The notes: generated by a model not told the origin, from the sequence alone. A DNA stretch of 64,000 nucleotides from Brevibacillus_D fluminis_A (GCF_052072235.1 NZ_CM125436.1:4768001-4832000), one strand, 5' to 3'. Positions 53,661 through 63,247 are shown, counted from the first letter of the stretch. Translations and numbers: made by a program.

Positions 53661-55100
53661 TTACCGCCCGTAAGTATGATCCCAGTGAAAACTCACGAAT
53701 TTTTCCTCCATCATATCCATCAACGCAAACTTGACCCCTTCCCGGCCTGTTCCGCTATCTTTGATCCCGCCATAGGGCATGTGGTCGAGGCGGTATGTCG
53801 GGATGTCATTGATCAGCACGCCGCCGGTTTCGATATGGTTGACACAATAAAACGCATGATTGAGATCGGGCGTATACACCCCTGCGTTCAATCCGTAGCG
53901 GGAGTCGTTCACCCAGCCTACCGCTTCTTCGAGCTGATCGAACGGGCGGACGCTGACGATCGGCCCGAACACTTCCTCCTGGATCAGCTTGGCCTGATGC
54001 GGAACATCGGTCAGGATGGCAGGCGTCATGACTTGCCCGTCCACCGTGCCGCCATACACCACCTTCGCCCCCGCCTGCACCCCTTCCGCGATCCAGGAAG
54101 AGAGCCGGTCCAGCGAATCTTTCGTGATTACAGCCGTAATGTCCGTCTTCTCGTCATAAGGGGAGCCGATGACCAGCTGTTTCGTCCGTTCCACCAATTG
54201 CTCCAAAAACGGTTGATACAGCGAACGGTGCACATAAATGCGCTGGATGGAAATGCACACCTGCCCGTTGTACGAGAACGCTCCTTCCACCACCCGGCCG
54301 ATAATGGCGCCCACATCCACCCCCTCATCGATGATCAGGGCGGAGTTGGAGCCCAGCTCCAGCGTCACTTTGCGGAATTCAGCGAGTTTGCGGATTTCCT
54401 TGCCGACCCGCGGACTCCCCGTAAAGGTAATGTTTTTGACATGTGGATGCGTATTGAGCACAGGTCCAAGGTCAGGGCCGAAGCCTGTGACAATATTGAG
54501 AACGCCATCCGGCAAACCGGCCTCCTGGAACAGCTCGGCGAGAAAGAGCGAGCTGAGCGGCGTTTTCTCCGCCGGCTTCAAGACGATGGCATTGCCCGCA
54601 GCGATGGCCGGCCCCACCTTGTGCGCGACCAGATTGAACGGAAAGTTGAACGGCGTGATGGCGGACACCACCCCCATCGGCACCCTCATCGTGAAACCGA
54701 TGCGATCCTCCCCGCCGATCGCCGCGTCCATCGGAATTCGTTCGCCATAAATGCGTTTGGCTTCCTCCGCCGCGAATTGATACGTCTGGATCGTGCGGAT
54801 GAGTTCCGTGCGCGCTGCCTTGATCGGCTTCGCTGCCTCGGTGGCGATGATCTGTGCCGCTTCTTCCTTTTTCGCCTCCAGAAGCTGCACCGCTTTCATG
54901 AGAATTCCTGCCCGCTGATGCGCCGGCATCCACCGGAATTGCTGAAAAGCTTCGTGTGCCACTTCAATCGCACGCTTCGCTTCCGCCTCCGTCGCTTGGG
55001 CGATTTCGGCGATTACCTCTCCGGTTTGCGGCGCATGCAGCGGCTCATACCGCGTGCCTTCCTCCCATTTTCCTTTGATCCACAGACCCCATTTTTTCAT
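53661..55100 (-). CDS. Aldehyde dehydrogenase family protein
   Basis: A 479-residue aldehyde dehydrogenase. PFNFPFN (Asn152), FTGSPRVG, LELGS (Glu248) and GQVCIS (Cys282) are the active-site features. It resembles the SSADH/lactaldehyde group, but the specific substrate is unknown. ATG at 55100 follows AAAGGAGAG. It lies 31 bp upstream of the acetolactate-synthase-like gene and both probably belong to one operon, which suggests that the aldehyde or keto acid of the two enzymes is connected (inference). Confidence 0.86.
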   Translation of the reverse strand: MKKWGLWIKGKWEEGTRYEPLHAPQTGEVIAEIAQATEAEAKRAIEVAHEAFQQFRWMPAHQRAGILMKAVQLLEAKKEEAAQIIATEAAKPIKAARTELIRTIQTYQFAAEEAKRIYGERIPMDAAIGGEDRIGFTMRVPMGVVSAITPFNFPFNLVAHKVGPAIAAGNAIVLKPAEKTPLSSLFLAELFQEAGLPDGVLNIVTGFGPDLGPVLNTHPHVKNITFTGSPRVGKEIRKLAEFRKVTLELGSNSALIIDEGVDVGAIIGRVVEGAFSYNGQVCISIQRIYVHRSLYQPFLEQLVERTKQLVIGSPYDEKTDITAVITKDSLDRLSSWIAEGVQAGAKVVYGGTVDGQVMTPAILTDVPHQAKLIQEEVFGPIVSVRPFDQLEEAVGWVNDSRYGLNAGVYTPDLNHAFYCVNHIETGGVLINDIPTYRLDHMPYGGIKDSGTGREGVKFALMDMMEEKFVSFHWDHTYGR

Positions 55101-55242
55101 TGAACCGTCTCTCCTTTGCTGGCGGAAAGCCGCATAGCGGGCGCTAGTTTTCGTAGCCGTGATGTAAAGTCGGTTCTAGTGTTTCTTTTCTGCTGGATTT
55201 TCATGTAATTCCTAGCAAGCAAAGCGGATGCTGCCGGTAACA

Positions 55243-55280
55243 GAAAAAAACGCCGCCGATTTTTTTCGGTAGCGTTTTTT
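55243..55280 (-). terminator. Intrinsic terminator after D-serine ammonia-lyase
   Basis: On the minus strand AACGC/GCGTT and CCGA/TCGG stems enclose an A-rich loop, followed by TTTTTT. Confidence 0.85.
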
Positions 55281-55301
55281 CGCTTTGGTGCTTCTTCTTT
55301 C

Positions 55302-56663
55302 TTATCGTTTCGATGCCTGCACGCCTTTTGCATAATACTCTTCGTGAACTTCAGGGGGAACCATGCTTCCTCCCGTTGCCCAGACGATGTGCGTCGCCTC
55401 TTTCATCTTGTCGGTCAAGTGATGCCGTGCAAGATAGGCTTGCCCTGCTTCGGTCTGCTGCAATCGCACGGGACCCGGCATCCCTGCCAATGCAGACGGC
55501 TCCAGGCGGATCGACTCGGTGTCGCAAAGGTCGCGCAGCAACCGGTACAGCTCCTGATCGTCCACGGTGTAAATGCCGCTCAGCAGCGATTCGATCGCTT
55601 TTCCGACAAATCGCGATGGCCGTCCGACAGCCAGTCCGTCCGCAGCCGTCTTGTTATCAATGCCGAAATCTTGCACAGAGACCTCGTCATGCAGCCCGGT
55701 CATCAGCCCGATCAGCATGCAGGGCGAATGGGTCGGCTCGGCGAAAAAACAGTGGACATTTTCGCCATAAATCAGTTTCAGTCCATACGCGACGCCGCCT
55801 GGCCCGCCGCCGACACCGCACGGAAGATAGACGAACAGCGGATGCTCCCGATCTACTGTGATTTGCTGCTCGTCCAGCTGCTTCTTCAACCGATTTGCCG
55901 CGACGGCGTAGCCGAGGAACAGACGCTTGGAATTTTCATCATCGATGAAATAGCAGGTCGGGTCGGCTTCCGCTTGCTTCCGACCTGCTTCGACCGCTTT
56001 TCCATAGTCGGCTTCATATTCCACGACCGTGACTCCTCGCTTTCGCAGCAAGTCTTTTTTCCATGCCTTGGCGTCAGCCGACATGTGAACCGTCACGCGA
56101 AAACCAAGCTTTGCACTGATTACGCCGATGCTAAGCCCAAGGTTGCCCGTGGAGCCGACAGCGATCGAGTAACGGGAAAACAATTCCCGAAACGCATCCG
56201 AGTCCAACACCGCATAGTCGCTCTCCTCGCTGAGCATCTGATGCTTCCACGCCAGCGATTCCGCATGTGCCAGCACCTCATAAATGCCGCCCCGGGCTTT
56301 GATCGAGCCGGAAATCGGCAGGTGGCTATCGCATTTCAACCACAGTGAACCCGGAAGTTCCTGACTGCTTCTTTCTGCAAGCAGGCTCTGCATGTCCTTG
56401 ATCATGACGAGCTTCGATTCGATCAATCCGCCGGACTCCGCCGTTTCCGGAAACGCTTTTTCGATAAAGGGCGCGAACCGTTGCAGCCGATCGCTCGCAT
56501 CCTGCACGTCCTCCGCAGTCACTGGCGCAGCGGTCCCATCGAACCCGGCATAGAGCGGGTTCGTCCAAAACACTTCCTCCGTCTCGCAAAGCGGCTGAAG
56601 CAGCGGGTAGGCATCCTTCCATTCCCTGATTGATTTTCCCGCAATGATCGCATCGTTGCTCAT
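55302..56663 (-). CDS. dsdA: D-serine ammonia-lyase
   Basis: A 453-residue PLP enzyme of the DsdA family. LKCDSHLPISGSIKARGG contains the PLP-binding Lys, VGSTGNLGLSIG the phosphate loop, and LPCGVGGGPGGVAYGLKL and FFAEPTHSPCML are characteristic. It turns D-serine into pyruvate and ammonia. ATG at 56663 follows GGGAGGG by about 11 bases; TTG at 56672 touches the site. Single-gene unit with its own terminator. No D-serine transporter or DsdC regulator is nearby. Confidence 0.93.
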   Translation of the reverse strand: MSNDAIIAGKSIREWKDAYPLLQPLCETEEVFWTNPLYAGFDGTAAPVTAEDVQDASDRLQRFAPFIEKAFPETAESGGLIESKLVMIKDMQSLLAERSSQELPGSLWLKCDSHLPISGSIKARGGIYEVLAHAESLAWKHQMLSEESDYAVLDSDAFRELFSRYSIAVGSTGNLGLSIGVISAKLGFRVTVHMSADAKAWKKDLLRKRGVTVVEYEADYGKAVEAGRKQAEADPTCYFIDDENSKRLFLGYAVAANRLKKQLDEQQITVDREHPLFVYLPCGVGGGPGGVAYGLKLIYGENVHCFFAEPTHSPCMLIGLMTGLHDEVSVQDFGIDNKTAADGLAVGRPSRFVGKAIESLLSGIYTVDDQELYRLLRDLCDTESIRLEPSALAGMPGPVRLQQTEAGQAYLARHHLTDKMKEATHIVWATGGSMVPPEVHEEYYAKGVQASKR

Positions 56664-56910
56664 TGTGCGCAATCCCTCCCTTTCGTTTCATCTCTATCAA
56701 TATACGAGAATCGGTTACTTTGCAACCCTGTGCGCGAGTGGACCGATGTGACTGTAAAGCACCATGGCGGTTCGCCCCGCCTATTATTAAGGCAAATTAA
56801 AGATTTTGTAAATTCGTTTTCATAGTTCTTCTATCACAGGAATGGCTTTGTTACACTTTAACAGGCACACGTTCAAAGAATCACGACTGGGATATGGGGA
56901 GAACCGAGAA

Positions 56911-58878
56911 ATGAAAAAACAGCTTGGCTTGCCTTTGAAGTGGAAACTGATCCTTTTTACATCGTTGTTGTTGCTGCTTCCGTGCCTGACGATCGGCGTA
57001 TTCTCGTTTATCAATGCCAAGGCGGAAGTCGGTCAGCAGATGATGCAAACCGCAGATCAAAATGTTCGGTCACTCAGCAAGTATATCGATCAGATGATTT
57101 CGCCAAAAGTGAACGATGTCGGCTATTTATCTGCGACGTTATCGGAAAGTTCATTTGAAAAAAATGAGCAGTTTTTGCACCGTGAAGAATTCAATAAATA
57201 CAATATCCTTCATCCGGAGGCACTTCTGCTGATTGCGGCGAATGAGGAAACCGCCATTCTGTCTCCCGACCGCAACCTGCCAAGCGGCTACGAAGTGAAA
57301 AAAAGCCCGTGGTATGAGCAGGCGATGAACGCTGCCGGAAAAACAATCATCACAGCCCCTTACCTCGACCCGATCACCGGTGTACAAGTCATCGCGATCG
57401 CCCGTACGGTCAGCGATGATTCGGCTGTCTTTGCCATCGAGCTTGATATAAATGCGTTCGCGAAAGTCGCCGACGAGCAAAAAATCGGCAGCTCCGGCTA
57501 CGTCGCCATTCTCGATCAGCATCAAAAGCTGGTGATCCACCCGACGGAAAAATTCGGGACACCGGTTGCCGGTGACTGGGTGAACCAACTGTACAAACAG
57601 GATACAGGCACGTTTTCCTATATGGACCAGGGGCAAAAAATGTGGATGTCGTTCGTCACCAATAAATTGACCGGCCTCAAGCTGGCGGGAACCATCTATG
57701 ATCAGGAGCTGGCCCATTCGGCGGATTCCATTTTGATTACGACCAGCATTGTCGTCGCGCTTGCTTTGCTGGTCGGTTTCGGAGCCAACTATGCCGTCAT
57801 CGCTTCCATCGTAAAGCCCATACATACGCTTGTGACCGCATCCAAAAAAATTAAGCAAGGCGATTTAACCGTTCACATCGCTGTCTCCTCCAAAGACGAG
57901 ATTGGCCAGTTGGCCGAGCATTTCAACGCAATGAGCGAGTCGCTGCGCGGTATCTTGCAGAAGGTGCGGGAGCAGGCAATGATTTTGGCGAGTTCGTCGG
58001 ATGAGCTGGCGGAAAGCACGGAAACGACAAGCAAAGCGACACAGATGATAACCGAATCGATCCAGGGCGTAGCGTTTCGGGCAGAAAAGCAGGTCGGCGA
58101 AATCCAGAACTGTGTCGCCACGATGGAGCAAATGTCTGCAGGCATCGAGCAAATCGCTGCCAATGCCAAAACGGTTTCATCCACCGCCGCACAGGCAGCG
58201 GAAAAAGCCGACGAAGGAAATGAAGCGATCCAGATCACGACCACCCAAATGAACCGGATGAACGATACGATGCTTCATCTGGCAAATGTTGTGCAAGGAT
58301 TGCAGCACCGCTCGGTGGAAATCGGCCAATTTGTCGATTTCATCAAGCAAATCTCTTCCCAGACGAATTTGTTGGCGCTAAATGCTGCGATTGAGGCAGC
58401 CCGAGCGGGAGAGCACGGGAAAGGATTCGCTGTCGTCGCTGATGAAGTGAGGAAGCTCGCAGAGCAATCAGCCGGTTCCGCTGGTCAGATTGCCGAGCTG
58501 ATTGCCGCCATTCAGGCAGAAACGCAATCGGCGGTGAAATCGATGAGCGCCGGAACCAAGGAAGTTGCGGTTGGGTTGGAAGTCGCGCAGCGATCCGGAG
58601 AATTATTCAAGCAAATACAGGACTACGTCATCACCATCGCGGAACAAATCCATGAGGTGTCCACCTCTTCCGCGCAAATTTCAAGCGGAACGGCAGACGT
58701 CGCTGCGTCGATCTCGGCCATCGCCGCTGCAGCTGAGCAAAATGCTGCCGGAAACCAGCAGGTGTCATCCTCTGCCGACGAGCAATCGGCCTCCCTGCAA
58801 GAAATTTCCGCAGCCTCTGCCTCCTTGACAACGATGGCGCAAGATTTGCAAAAACTGGTCACCAGCTTTACGCTGTGA
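56911..58878 (+). CDS. Methyl-accepting chemotaxis protein with Cache-type sensor
   Basis: A 655-residue chemoreceptor. A membrane helix (about 10-32) and a second (about 275-298) flank an extracellular dCache-like domain (YEVKKSPWYEQAMNAAGKTI, TGVQVIAIARTVSDDSAVFA, GSSGYVAILDQHQKLVIHP). A HAMP domain (about 300-350) and signalling domain with the hairpin FVDFIKQISSQTNLLALNAA IEAARAGEHGKGFAVVAD follow. ATG at 56911 lies about 10 bases after GGGGAG; the frame upstream to 56842 lacks a site. The ligand is unknown; it could be an amino or organic acid. Confidence 0.92.
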   Translation: MKKQLGLPLKWKLILFTSLLLLLPCLTIGVFSFINAKAEVGQQMMQTADQNVRSLSKYIDQMISPKVNDVGYLSATLSESSFEKNEQFLHREEFNKYNILHPEALLLIAANEETAILSPDRNLPSGYEVKKSPWYEQAMNAAGKTIITAPYLDPITGVQVIAIARTVSDDSAVFAIELDINAFAKVADEQKIGSSGYVAILDQHQKLVIHPTEKFGTPVAGDWVNQLYKQDTGTFSYMDQGQKMWMSFVTNKLTGLKLAGTIYDQELAHSADSILITTSIVVALALLVGFGANYAVIASIVKPIHTLVTASKKIKQGDLTVHIAVSSKDEIGQLAEHFNAMSESLRGILQKVREQAMILASSSDELAESTETTSKATQMITESIQGVAFRAEKQVGEIQNCVATMEQMSAGIEQIAANAKTVSSTAAQAAEKADEGNEAIQITTTQMNRMNDTMLHLANVVQGLQHRSVEIGQFVDFIKQISSQTNLLALNAAIEAARAGEHGKGFAVVADEVRKLAEQSAGSAGQIAELIAAIQAETQSAVKSMSAGTKEVAVGLEVAQRSGELFKQIQDYVITIAEQIHEVSTSSAQISSGTADVAASISAIAAAAEQNAAGNQQVSSSADEQSASLQEISAASASLTTMAQDLQKLVTSFTL

Positions 58879-58900
58879 GTGGCTGGAACGATTGGAACAG

Positions 58901-58926
58901 GAGGCGGATTTCCGCCTCTTTCGTTT
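58901..58926 (+). terminator. Intrinsic terminator after the chemoreceptor
   Basis: GAGGCGG pairs with CCGCCTC across a 4-nt loop, followed by TTTCGTTTT. Confidence 0.85.
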
Positions 58927-58956
58927 TGCGCGCCCCTAAACGTGTCCTCTTTATGT

Positions 58957-59799
58957 TTACCGTATTGCAAATCTGTTTAAAGCAGCCTCAGCAGCTTGTA
59001 TAACAGCGGAAAGGTCTTGTGCGCGTCCTTGCCGCTCTCTACGGAAATAAAGACTCCGCAACATATTTTTCCCATTTACTCGGGCAATGGCTTGAGCACG
59101 GCTTTTCGGCCAGCTGCCGCATTGCACCAAGCCGTCGATCCAGTCTGCAATTGTCTGGGACGGTAGCAATTCTTTCTCCAGTATTACATCCACAATGCTA
59201 GCAATCCGTTCATCCTCCTCTTCACCAAGGGTTTGTTTCCCGTTTTGCAGGATCCCTTGAATGGCGGTCAGAACCTCAAGCTGCACCGTAGCATCGCTTT
59301 CATGGCACTGCACCAACTCTGCCAAAACATCCGCAATATGCGCGGCACTGTGCGCCCACCCTTCCACGGCAACATACCCACGCAGGTCTTTCTCCTCTTT
59401 GCAATAACGAATGAGCGAATCTTTCAGCTGCACGAATTCAGTACGGTTCAAAAAAGGGTTCAGCCTATGACGACGTACAATCAACGCGATCTGCAAAGCA
59501 GAGAATGTTCGGGTGTACACAGATTGGTCTCCATCGCTGCCAATCTGGTAAAACAAATGGCTCTCGCTAATCAGCGTATTCAATAGGCCGCGCAGCTCGC
59601 TTTCCGTAAGCTTTTCCCTCGTAATCCACTCATGGAATGTCGGATAAATAAGCTTGTCGCGCAGCGCTGGATCAGGGGCGCCAATGTGCTGCAGCATCAG
59701 CGTTATGAACTGCTGCTGCGTTTCCCCATCACGAAGCTCGTAATGCTCCCCTTCAATGCGATGCAGATTCCGGATGAGTGTTGACCTGATATCGTTCAT
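58957..59799 (-). CDS. DUF2785 family protein
   Basis: A 280-residue all-helical protein resembling the DUF2785 family: LMLQHIGAPDPALRDKLIYP at the N-terminus and VAVEGWAHSAAHIADVLAEL in the middle (the conserved WAHSxAH block). Function unknown; no signal peptide or membrane segments. ATG at 59799 follows AAAGGAGTTGG. It is convergent with the chemoreceptor and divergent from the LppY/LpqO-type gene. Confidence 0.8.
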   Translation of the reverse strand: MNDIRSTLIRNLHRIEGEHYELRDGETQQQFITLMLQHIGAPDPALRDKLIYPTFHEWITREKLTESELRGLLNTLISESHLFYQIGSDGDQSVYTRTFSALQIALIVRRHRLNPFLNRTEFVQLKDSLIRYCKEEKDLRGYVAVEGWAHSAAHIADVLAELVQCHESDATVQLEVLTAIQGILQNGKQTLGEEEDERIASIVDVILEKELLPSQTIADWIDGLVQCGSWPKSRAQAIARVNGKNMLRSLYFRRERQGRAQDLSAVIQAAEAALNRFAIR

Positions 59800-60013
59800 G
59801 TTCCAACTCCTTTAAGCATGATTCAAACGATTACGATAATCCTTATCATAGCAAAAACTTGAAAAAAGGGAAAAGTAACCCACCAGAAAAGAAATTCGCT
59901 AGGGAACGCCGTTATCAAAGCTTTCTGTATTTGCCCTCTCAGCTATGAAACTAGTACATTTTTTCTTCCTCGACATAGTTTGTATCATGCAAACTCGAAG
60001 GGGGGAAACAAAA

Positions 60014-60394
60014 GTGAAAATTCCAAAAGACTTATGCAAGAAACTGGCTGGCATTTTGGGCGGTACAGGCATGTCAGATGATTCGTGCACCGTCATGGTG
60101 AAACGAAACCTGAACGCAAAAATTTTGGGCAAAAAGTACGATACCGAACACGAGATCGTTTTCCAGTCGCTAGGGTGTGATGGAAAATCGTTAAACACGG
60201 CAGAAATCACCGTTCTTCAAAAAGAAGTCCAGCGTTTTGTCGATGCTGCTCGCAAGCAGAAACTGAAAGTGACCGCAATCCACAACCACTGGCTGTTTGA
60301 TGATCCGCGTCTGATGTACATCCACTTGGAATCGGTGAGCGAGCCCGTTAAATTCGCAAAGAAGCTTAGAAAAGCCTTGGATGTTTTGAAATAA
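60014..60394 (+). CDS. DUF1259 (LppY/LpqO-like) protein
   Basis: A 126-residue protein of the LppY/LpqO (DUF1259) type: AGILGGTGMSDDSCTVMVKR, EHEIVFQSLGCDGKSLNTAE, VTAIHNHWLFDDPRLMYIHL are characteristic. Function unknown. Unlike the mycobacterial lipoproteins it has no signal peptide. Start is GTG at 60014, eight bases after AAGGGGGG; the longer frame starts without a site. A DUF2935 gene follows after 71 bp in the same direction. Confidence 0.8.
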   Translation: MKIPKDLCKKLAGILGGTGMSDDSCTVMVKRNLNAKILGKKYDTEHEIVFQSLGCDGKSLNTAEITVLQKEVQRFVDAARKQKLKVTAIHNHWLFDDPRLMYIHLESVSEPVKFAKKLRKALDVLK

Positions 60395-60465
60395 GCACAG
60401 TCGCAGGCTCTCTCTTACACACTTATGGGCTCTTGCACATAGGTTGGATTGTAATAAGGGAGGGA

Positions 60466-61281
60466 ATGACGTTGAACCATGACGCAAGAAACGATTTGTT
60501 GTTTGAACACCGTTTCTGGTTGCAAATCCTCGGGGATCATGCCCGGTTTATCCATCAATCGCTGGCGCCGGTTGAACAGACAGAGATCGAGCAGGCGAGC
60601 AATTTCATCGGCTCCTTTGACAGCCTGCTCGCGTACGCGCGCACAAACCTTTCCGATGACGAGCTTCATTCGCTTACACTGCAGGCGAGCGAACTGACTC
60701 GCTGCTTGCGCGATTTCAAGCTGCACCTGCTCGAACGGCACCTGGTCGGAAAGATCGCCATCAGCTTGTCTCCGACCTTCCTCAACCATATGGTGAACGA
60801 ATTGGAAGAATATCAGCGCATCTTGAGCTATAACTTGTCCACTGGCGGGGTTCCCTCGTTTCATGCCGTCCATCATCATTTGCTTTGGCTGTCGGACGCT
60901 GCCGGACACGCTGCCACCATCGCATCGCTCCTCGATATGGTAGAACATGATAGCCAGCAAACAAGCAGTCGCTTCACGAAACAATTTGAACACTTTTATC
61001 TGAAGGCGATCGAGCTGGCTGGATACTTGCGCACCAATGCCAAAGATTTCCCCGCACTCAATCGCTTCAACCGCCAGGCCGAAATGGAAATCCAGCTGTT
61101 CCAGGTTTTTTTGCATGAATTGACAGAAATGCGGCTGCAGAATGAATTATTAGGCGTTTTGTCTCCCCTCATGGCTGACCATATGTCGCGGGAGGAATGC
61201 TATTATTTGATGAAGCTGTCAGAGGTGTCCGACGTGCAAACGCCCGACTGTTATCCGACTCGACCGAGACTGGAGCAATGA
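60466..61281 (+). CDS. DUF2935 ferritin-like protein
   Basis: A 271-residue all-helical protein of the DUF2935 family, which has a ferritin-like fold. LLFEHRFWLQILGDHARFIH and FLNHMVNELEEYQRIL contain E/H pairs suited to metal binding, repeated in the second half (HHHLLWLSDAAGHAATIASL, MADHMSREECYYLM). Function unknown. ATG at 60466 follows GGGAGGG; TTG at 60472 has a more usual spacing and is an alternative. Followed by a strong terminator. Confidence 0.85.
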   Translation: MTLNHDARNDLLFEHRFWLQILGDHARFIHQSLAPVEQTEIEQASNFIGSFDSLLAYARTNLSDDELHSLTLQASELTRCLRDFKLHLLERHLVGKIAISLSPTFLNHMVNELEEYQRILSYNLSTGGVPSFHAVHHHLLWLSDAAGHAATIASLLDMVEHDSQQTSSRFTKQFEHFYLKAIELAGYLRTNAKDFPALNRFNRQAEMEIQLFQVFLHELTEMRLQNELLGVLSPLMADHMSREECYYLMKLSEVSDVQTPDCYPTRPRLEQ

Positions 61282-61330
61282 AGTTCATTCCCGCAGAAAA
61301 TATAAGGATAGACTGGCCCTAAAAATAAAC

Positions 61331-61383
61331 CAGCGGAGGACTGGGACTGTGAACGAAAGTCTTGGACGACCGCTGATTTTTTA
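61331..61383 (+). terminator. Intrinsic terminator after DUF2935
   Basis: CAGCGG and CCGCTG with an inner AGGAC/GTCTT stem, followed by ATTTTTT. Confidence 0.75.
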
Positions 61384-61460
61384 TATAATCGTATCTGTAC
61401 GTTTGCCATTGGATGAACCGAGTCAAAGAACTGCTGAACGAAGCCCTGTCGCGGATCTTT

Positions 61461-61498
61461 CGCCCTCCTCCGCCATTTTCGCCGGAGGGCGCTCTTTA
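61461..61498 (+). terminator. Second hairpin in the DUF2935-DUF59 convergent region
   Basis: CGCCCTCC and GGAGGGCG form an 8-bp stem followed by CTCTTTATT on the plus strand. The interval 61384-61558 holds nothing else that can be supported. Confidence 0.5.
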
Positions 61499-61558
61499 TT
61501 CCGTCCGCACCGACTCCACGGCGCTTCATTTGCAATAAACCGTTACACGCAGCTGCCC

Positions 61559-61882
61559 CTATGTGATACTTTGACGCGCCCTGATTTCTTCGCGGGCCCG
61601 GTCATTCATTCGCGCGGGACTCCATTTCGGTTCCCAAACAAGCGAGACATTCGCCTCGGTGATCCCCGAAACGGCGGTGACCGCCTCTTTGACATGTTTG
61701 ACGATATCGTCAGCCAAGGGACACTCGGGAATGGTCAACGTCATTTCAATGTTTGCCCGCCCGTTGTCATCGACATCTATCTCATAGACAAGCCCCAGAT
61801 CGACGATGTTTACCCCGATTTCAGGATCGATCACTTCCTCCAATGCTGCCCATACCGCATCCTCTTTTTGCAAAAAAAGCAC
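61559..61882 (-). CDS. DUF59/MIP18-family iron-sulfur assembly factor (SufT-like)
   Basis: A protein of about 107 residues with the DUF59 core: VIDPEIGVNIVDLGLVYEID, MTLTIPECPLADDI with the conserved Cys, and VSLVWEPKWSPARMNDRAR. Members help load Fe-S clusters onto proteins. The start is uncertain: GTG at 61882, TTG at 61870 or TTG at 61930 are all in frame with weak ribosome sites. Related to PaaD in domain but without its zinc ribbon. Confidence 0.84.
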   Translation of the reverse strand: MLFLQKEDAVWAALEEVIDPEIGVNIVDLGLVYEIDVDDNGRANIEMTLTIPECPLADDIVKHVKEAVTAVSGITEANVSLVWEPKWSPARMNDRAREEIRARQSIT

Positions 61883-62012
61883 CTCATTTCTCTCGTTCGT
61901 TCTGGTATAAAATGCCCCATTTCGCTTCAATTACCCTTCACGAAACCACTGTTTTTTCCAGCTGCCAAGCTGTACACTGAATGGGTAACTGAAAGGTGGA
62001 GGTGACTGATCG

Positions 62013-62549
62013 ATGCATATCTCGATCCGAGAAGAGCGGGCAGAAGATTATAAACAGACCGAGGGCGTCGTAAAAAGCGCATTCGCTGCGGTCGAAATCA
62101 GCGATAAAAACGAGCATGAGTTGGTAGCCCGAATCAGAAGATCCGCTGCTTTCCTTCCTGAATTATCGCTTGTAGCCATCGATACGGAAAAAGAAGAAAT
62201 CGTGGGGCATCTCCTTTTATCGAAGATCGGTATCCGCAATGGCGAACAGGTTGCCCCATCGCTTGCGCTCGCTCCGGTTTCCGTCGCACCGGATTACCAA
62301 AACCAAGGTGTCGGAAAGCTGTTGATCCGTCATGCCCTGCAAAAAGCAAAAGAACTTGGCTACGATTCTGTCATTGTTTTGGGACATCCCCGCTATTATC
62401 CCAAATTCGGCTTCAAGCCTGCTTCGTTTTGGGGAATTAAAGCGCCGTTCGAAATCCCAGATGAAGTATTTATGGCAGTTGAGCTGAACGAAAATGCGCT
62501 TGATCGCGTTTCCGGCGTCGTGGAATATTCAAGCGCTTTTTTGGGATAG
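62013..62549 (+). CDS. GNAT N-acetyltransferase (YhbS-like)
   Basis: A 178-residue GNAT enzyme. LAPVSVAPDYQNQGVGKLLIRHALQKA is the acetyl-CoA-binding motif, and VIVLGHPRYYPKFGFKPAS is the YhbS-type signature. Substrate unknown. ATG at 62013 follows GGAGGTGA. Located between the DUF59 gene (divergent) and a truncated gene. Confidence 0.88.
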   Translation: MHISIREERAEDYKQTEGVVKSAFAAVEISDKNEHELVARIRRSAAFLPELSLVAIDTEKEEIVGHLLLSKIGIRNGEQVAPSLALAPVSVAPDYQNQGVGKLLIRHALQKAKELGYDSVIVLGHPRYYPKFGFKPASFWGIKAPFEIPDEVFMAVELNENALDRVSGVVEYSSAFLG

Positions 62550-62597
62550 GTTGATTCCCGAGCATGCAAACCAAAATCGATTGCAAAGGTGAACGCG

Positions 62598-62876
62598 ATG
62601 AAAACAGCGAAAAAAACGCCAAAACTTGATCTATCCGCAACCGAGCGAGCCGCCCTGCGGTCAAATCGCATCCGGCTGAATGAACTCCATGACATCGATG
62701 CCCAGCAGTTGAGTGTGCAGCTGGACATTTCCCATCAGCGTGCCAAAGAACTGAAGACAATGGCTGCGTTCCAACGCATTCCCTCCTTTCCTAAAACGCA
62801 CACCTCCCTAAAGGCCATTTACAGCCTTTCAATCAGCTCGCCGAGTTTCATTTGCGCAGCGGGCTGGAGCAGCTGA
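62598..62876 (+). pseudogene. Truncated helix-hairpin-helix (Cdd1-like) protein
   Basis: The first 65 residues or so (KLDLSATERAALRSNRIRLN, LSVQLDISHQRAKELKTMAA, FQRIPSF) resemble the N-terminus of helix-hairpin-helix proteins of the Cdd1 type. At about 62790 the match stops; full-length proteins go on for another 80 residues with the GIG-type hairpin. The remaining frame to 62876 runs antisense into the next gene. ATG at 62598 follows AAAGGTG. The gene has been cut by a deletion. Confidence 0.65.
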
Positions 62877-63172
62877 TCTGCGATTCGATACATGTCCGGA
62901 CGTCCCTTCTGCTTCCACCAGACAAAAGTCTCCCCCCGGTCCTCCTTAACTCCGAGCACGGTTATGCCGCTTGTCTGCATCGCGGTAAAAGCCGCTTTCT
63001 CTCGCGCAGCCGCTGTTTCTGACAGCTGACGAAGCACCAGTCCATAGCCGATCCCCAGTTTTAGGTGAGAAGCCGTCTCCATCACACCGGCATCCTGTCG
63101 GAGTGACTTCATCGTCAACCGCCAGGCAAGCCATTCAAGCAGCTGTTCATTCACTTCACTTTTGGTAAACAT
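62819..63172 (-). CDS. Hypothetical protein
   Basis: A 117-residue protein with no recognised family. It is mostly helical (EVNEQLLEWLAWRLTMKSLR, ASHLKLGIGYGLVLRQLSE) with a short strand region (ITVLGVKEDRGETFVWWKQ). ATG at 63172 has GGAGG 13 bases upstream, rather far. It overlaps the 3' end of the truncated helix-hairpin-helix frame on the other strand, which supports that this one is the real gene. Confidence 0.55.
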   Translation of the reverse strand: MFTKSEVNEQLLEWLAWRLTMKSLRQDAGVMETASHLKLGIGYGLVLRQLSETAAAREKAAFTAMQTSGITVLGVKEDRGETFVWWKQKGRPDMYRIADQLLQPAAQMKLGELIERL

Positions 63173-63247
63173 CGCTGTGACTTCGCCTCCGTAAAACAAG
63201 AACGTTTGTTCCCGTATTATACGCAATCATAAGAACGGCATGCAAAT

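Noticed and set aside
56673..56910. SigD-type flagellar promoter before the chemoreceptor
   Set aside because: No convincing TAAA-N15-GCCGATAT match was present.
61413..61538. Possible 41-codon gene starting MNRVKELLNEAL
   Set aside because: No ribosome site precedes it and it runs through a terminator-like hairpin.
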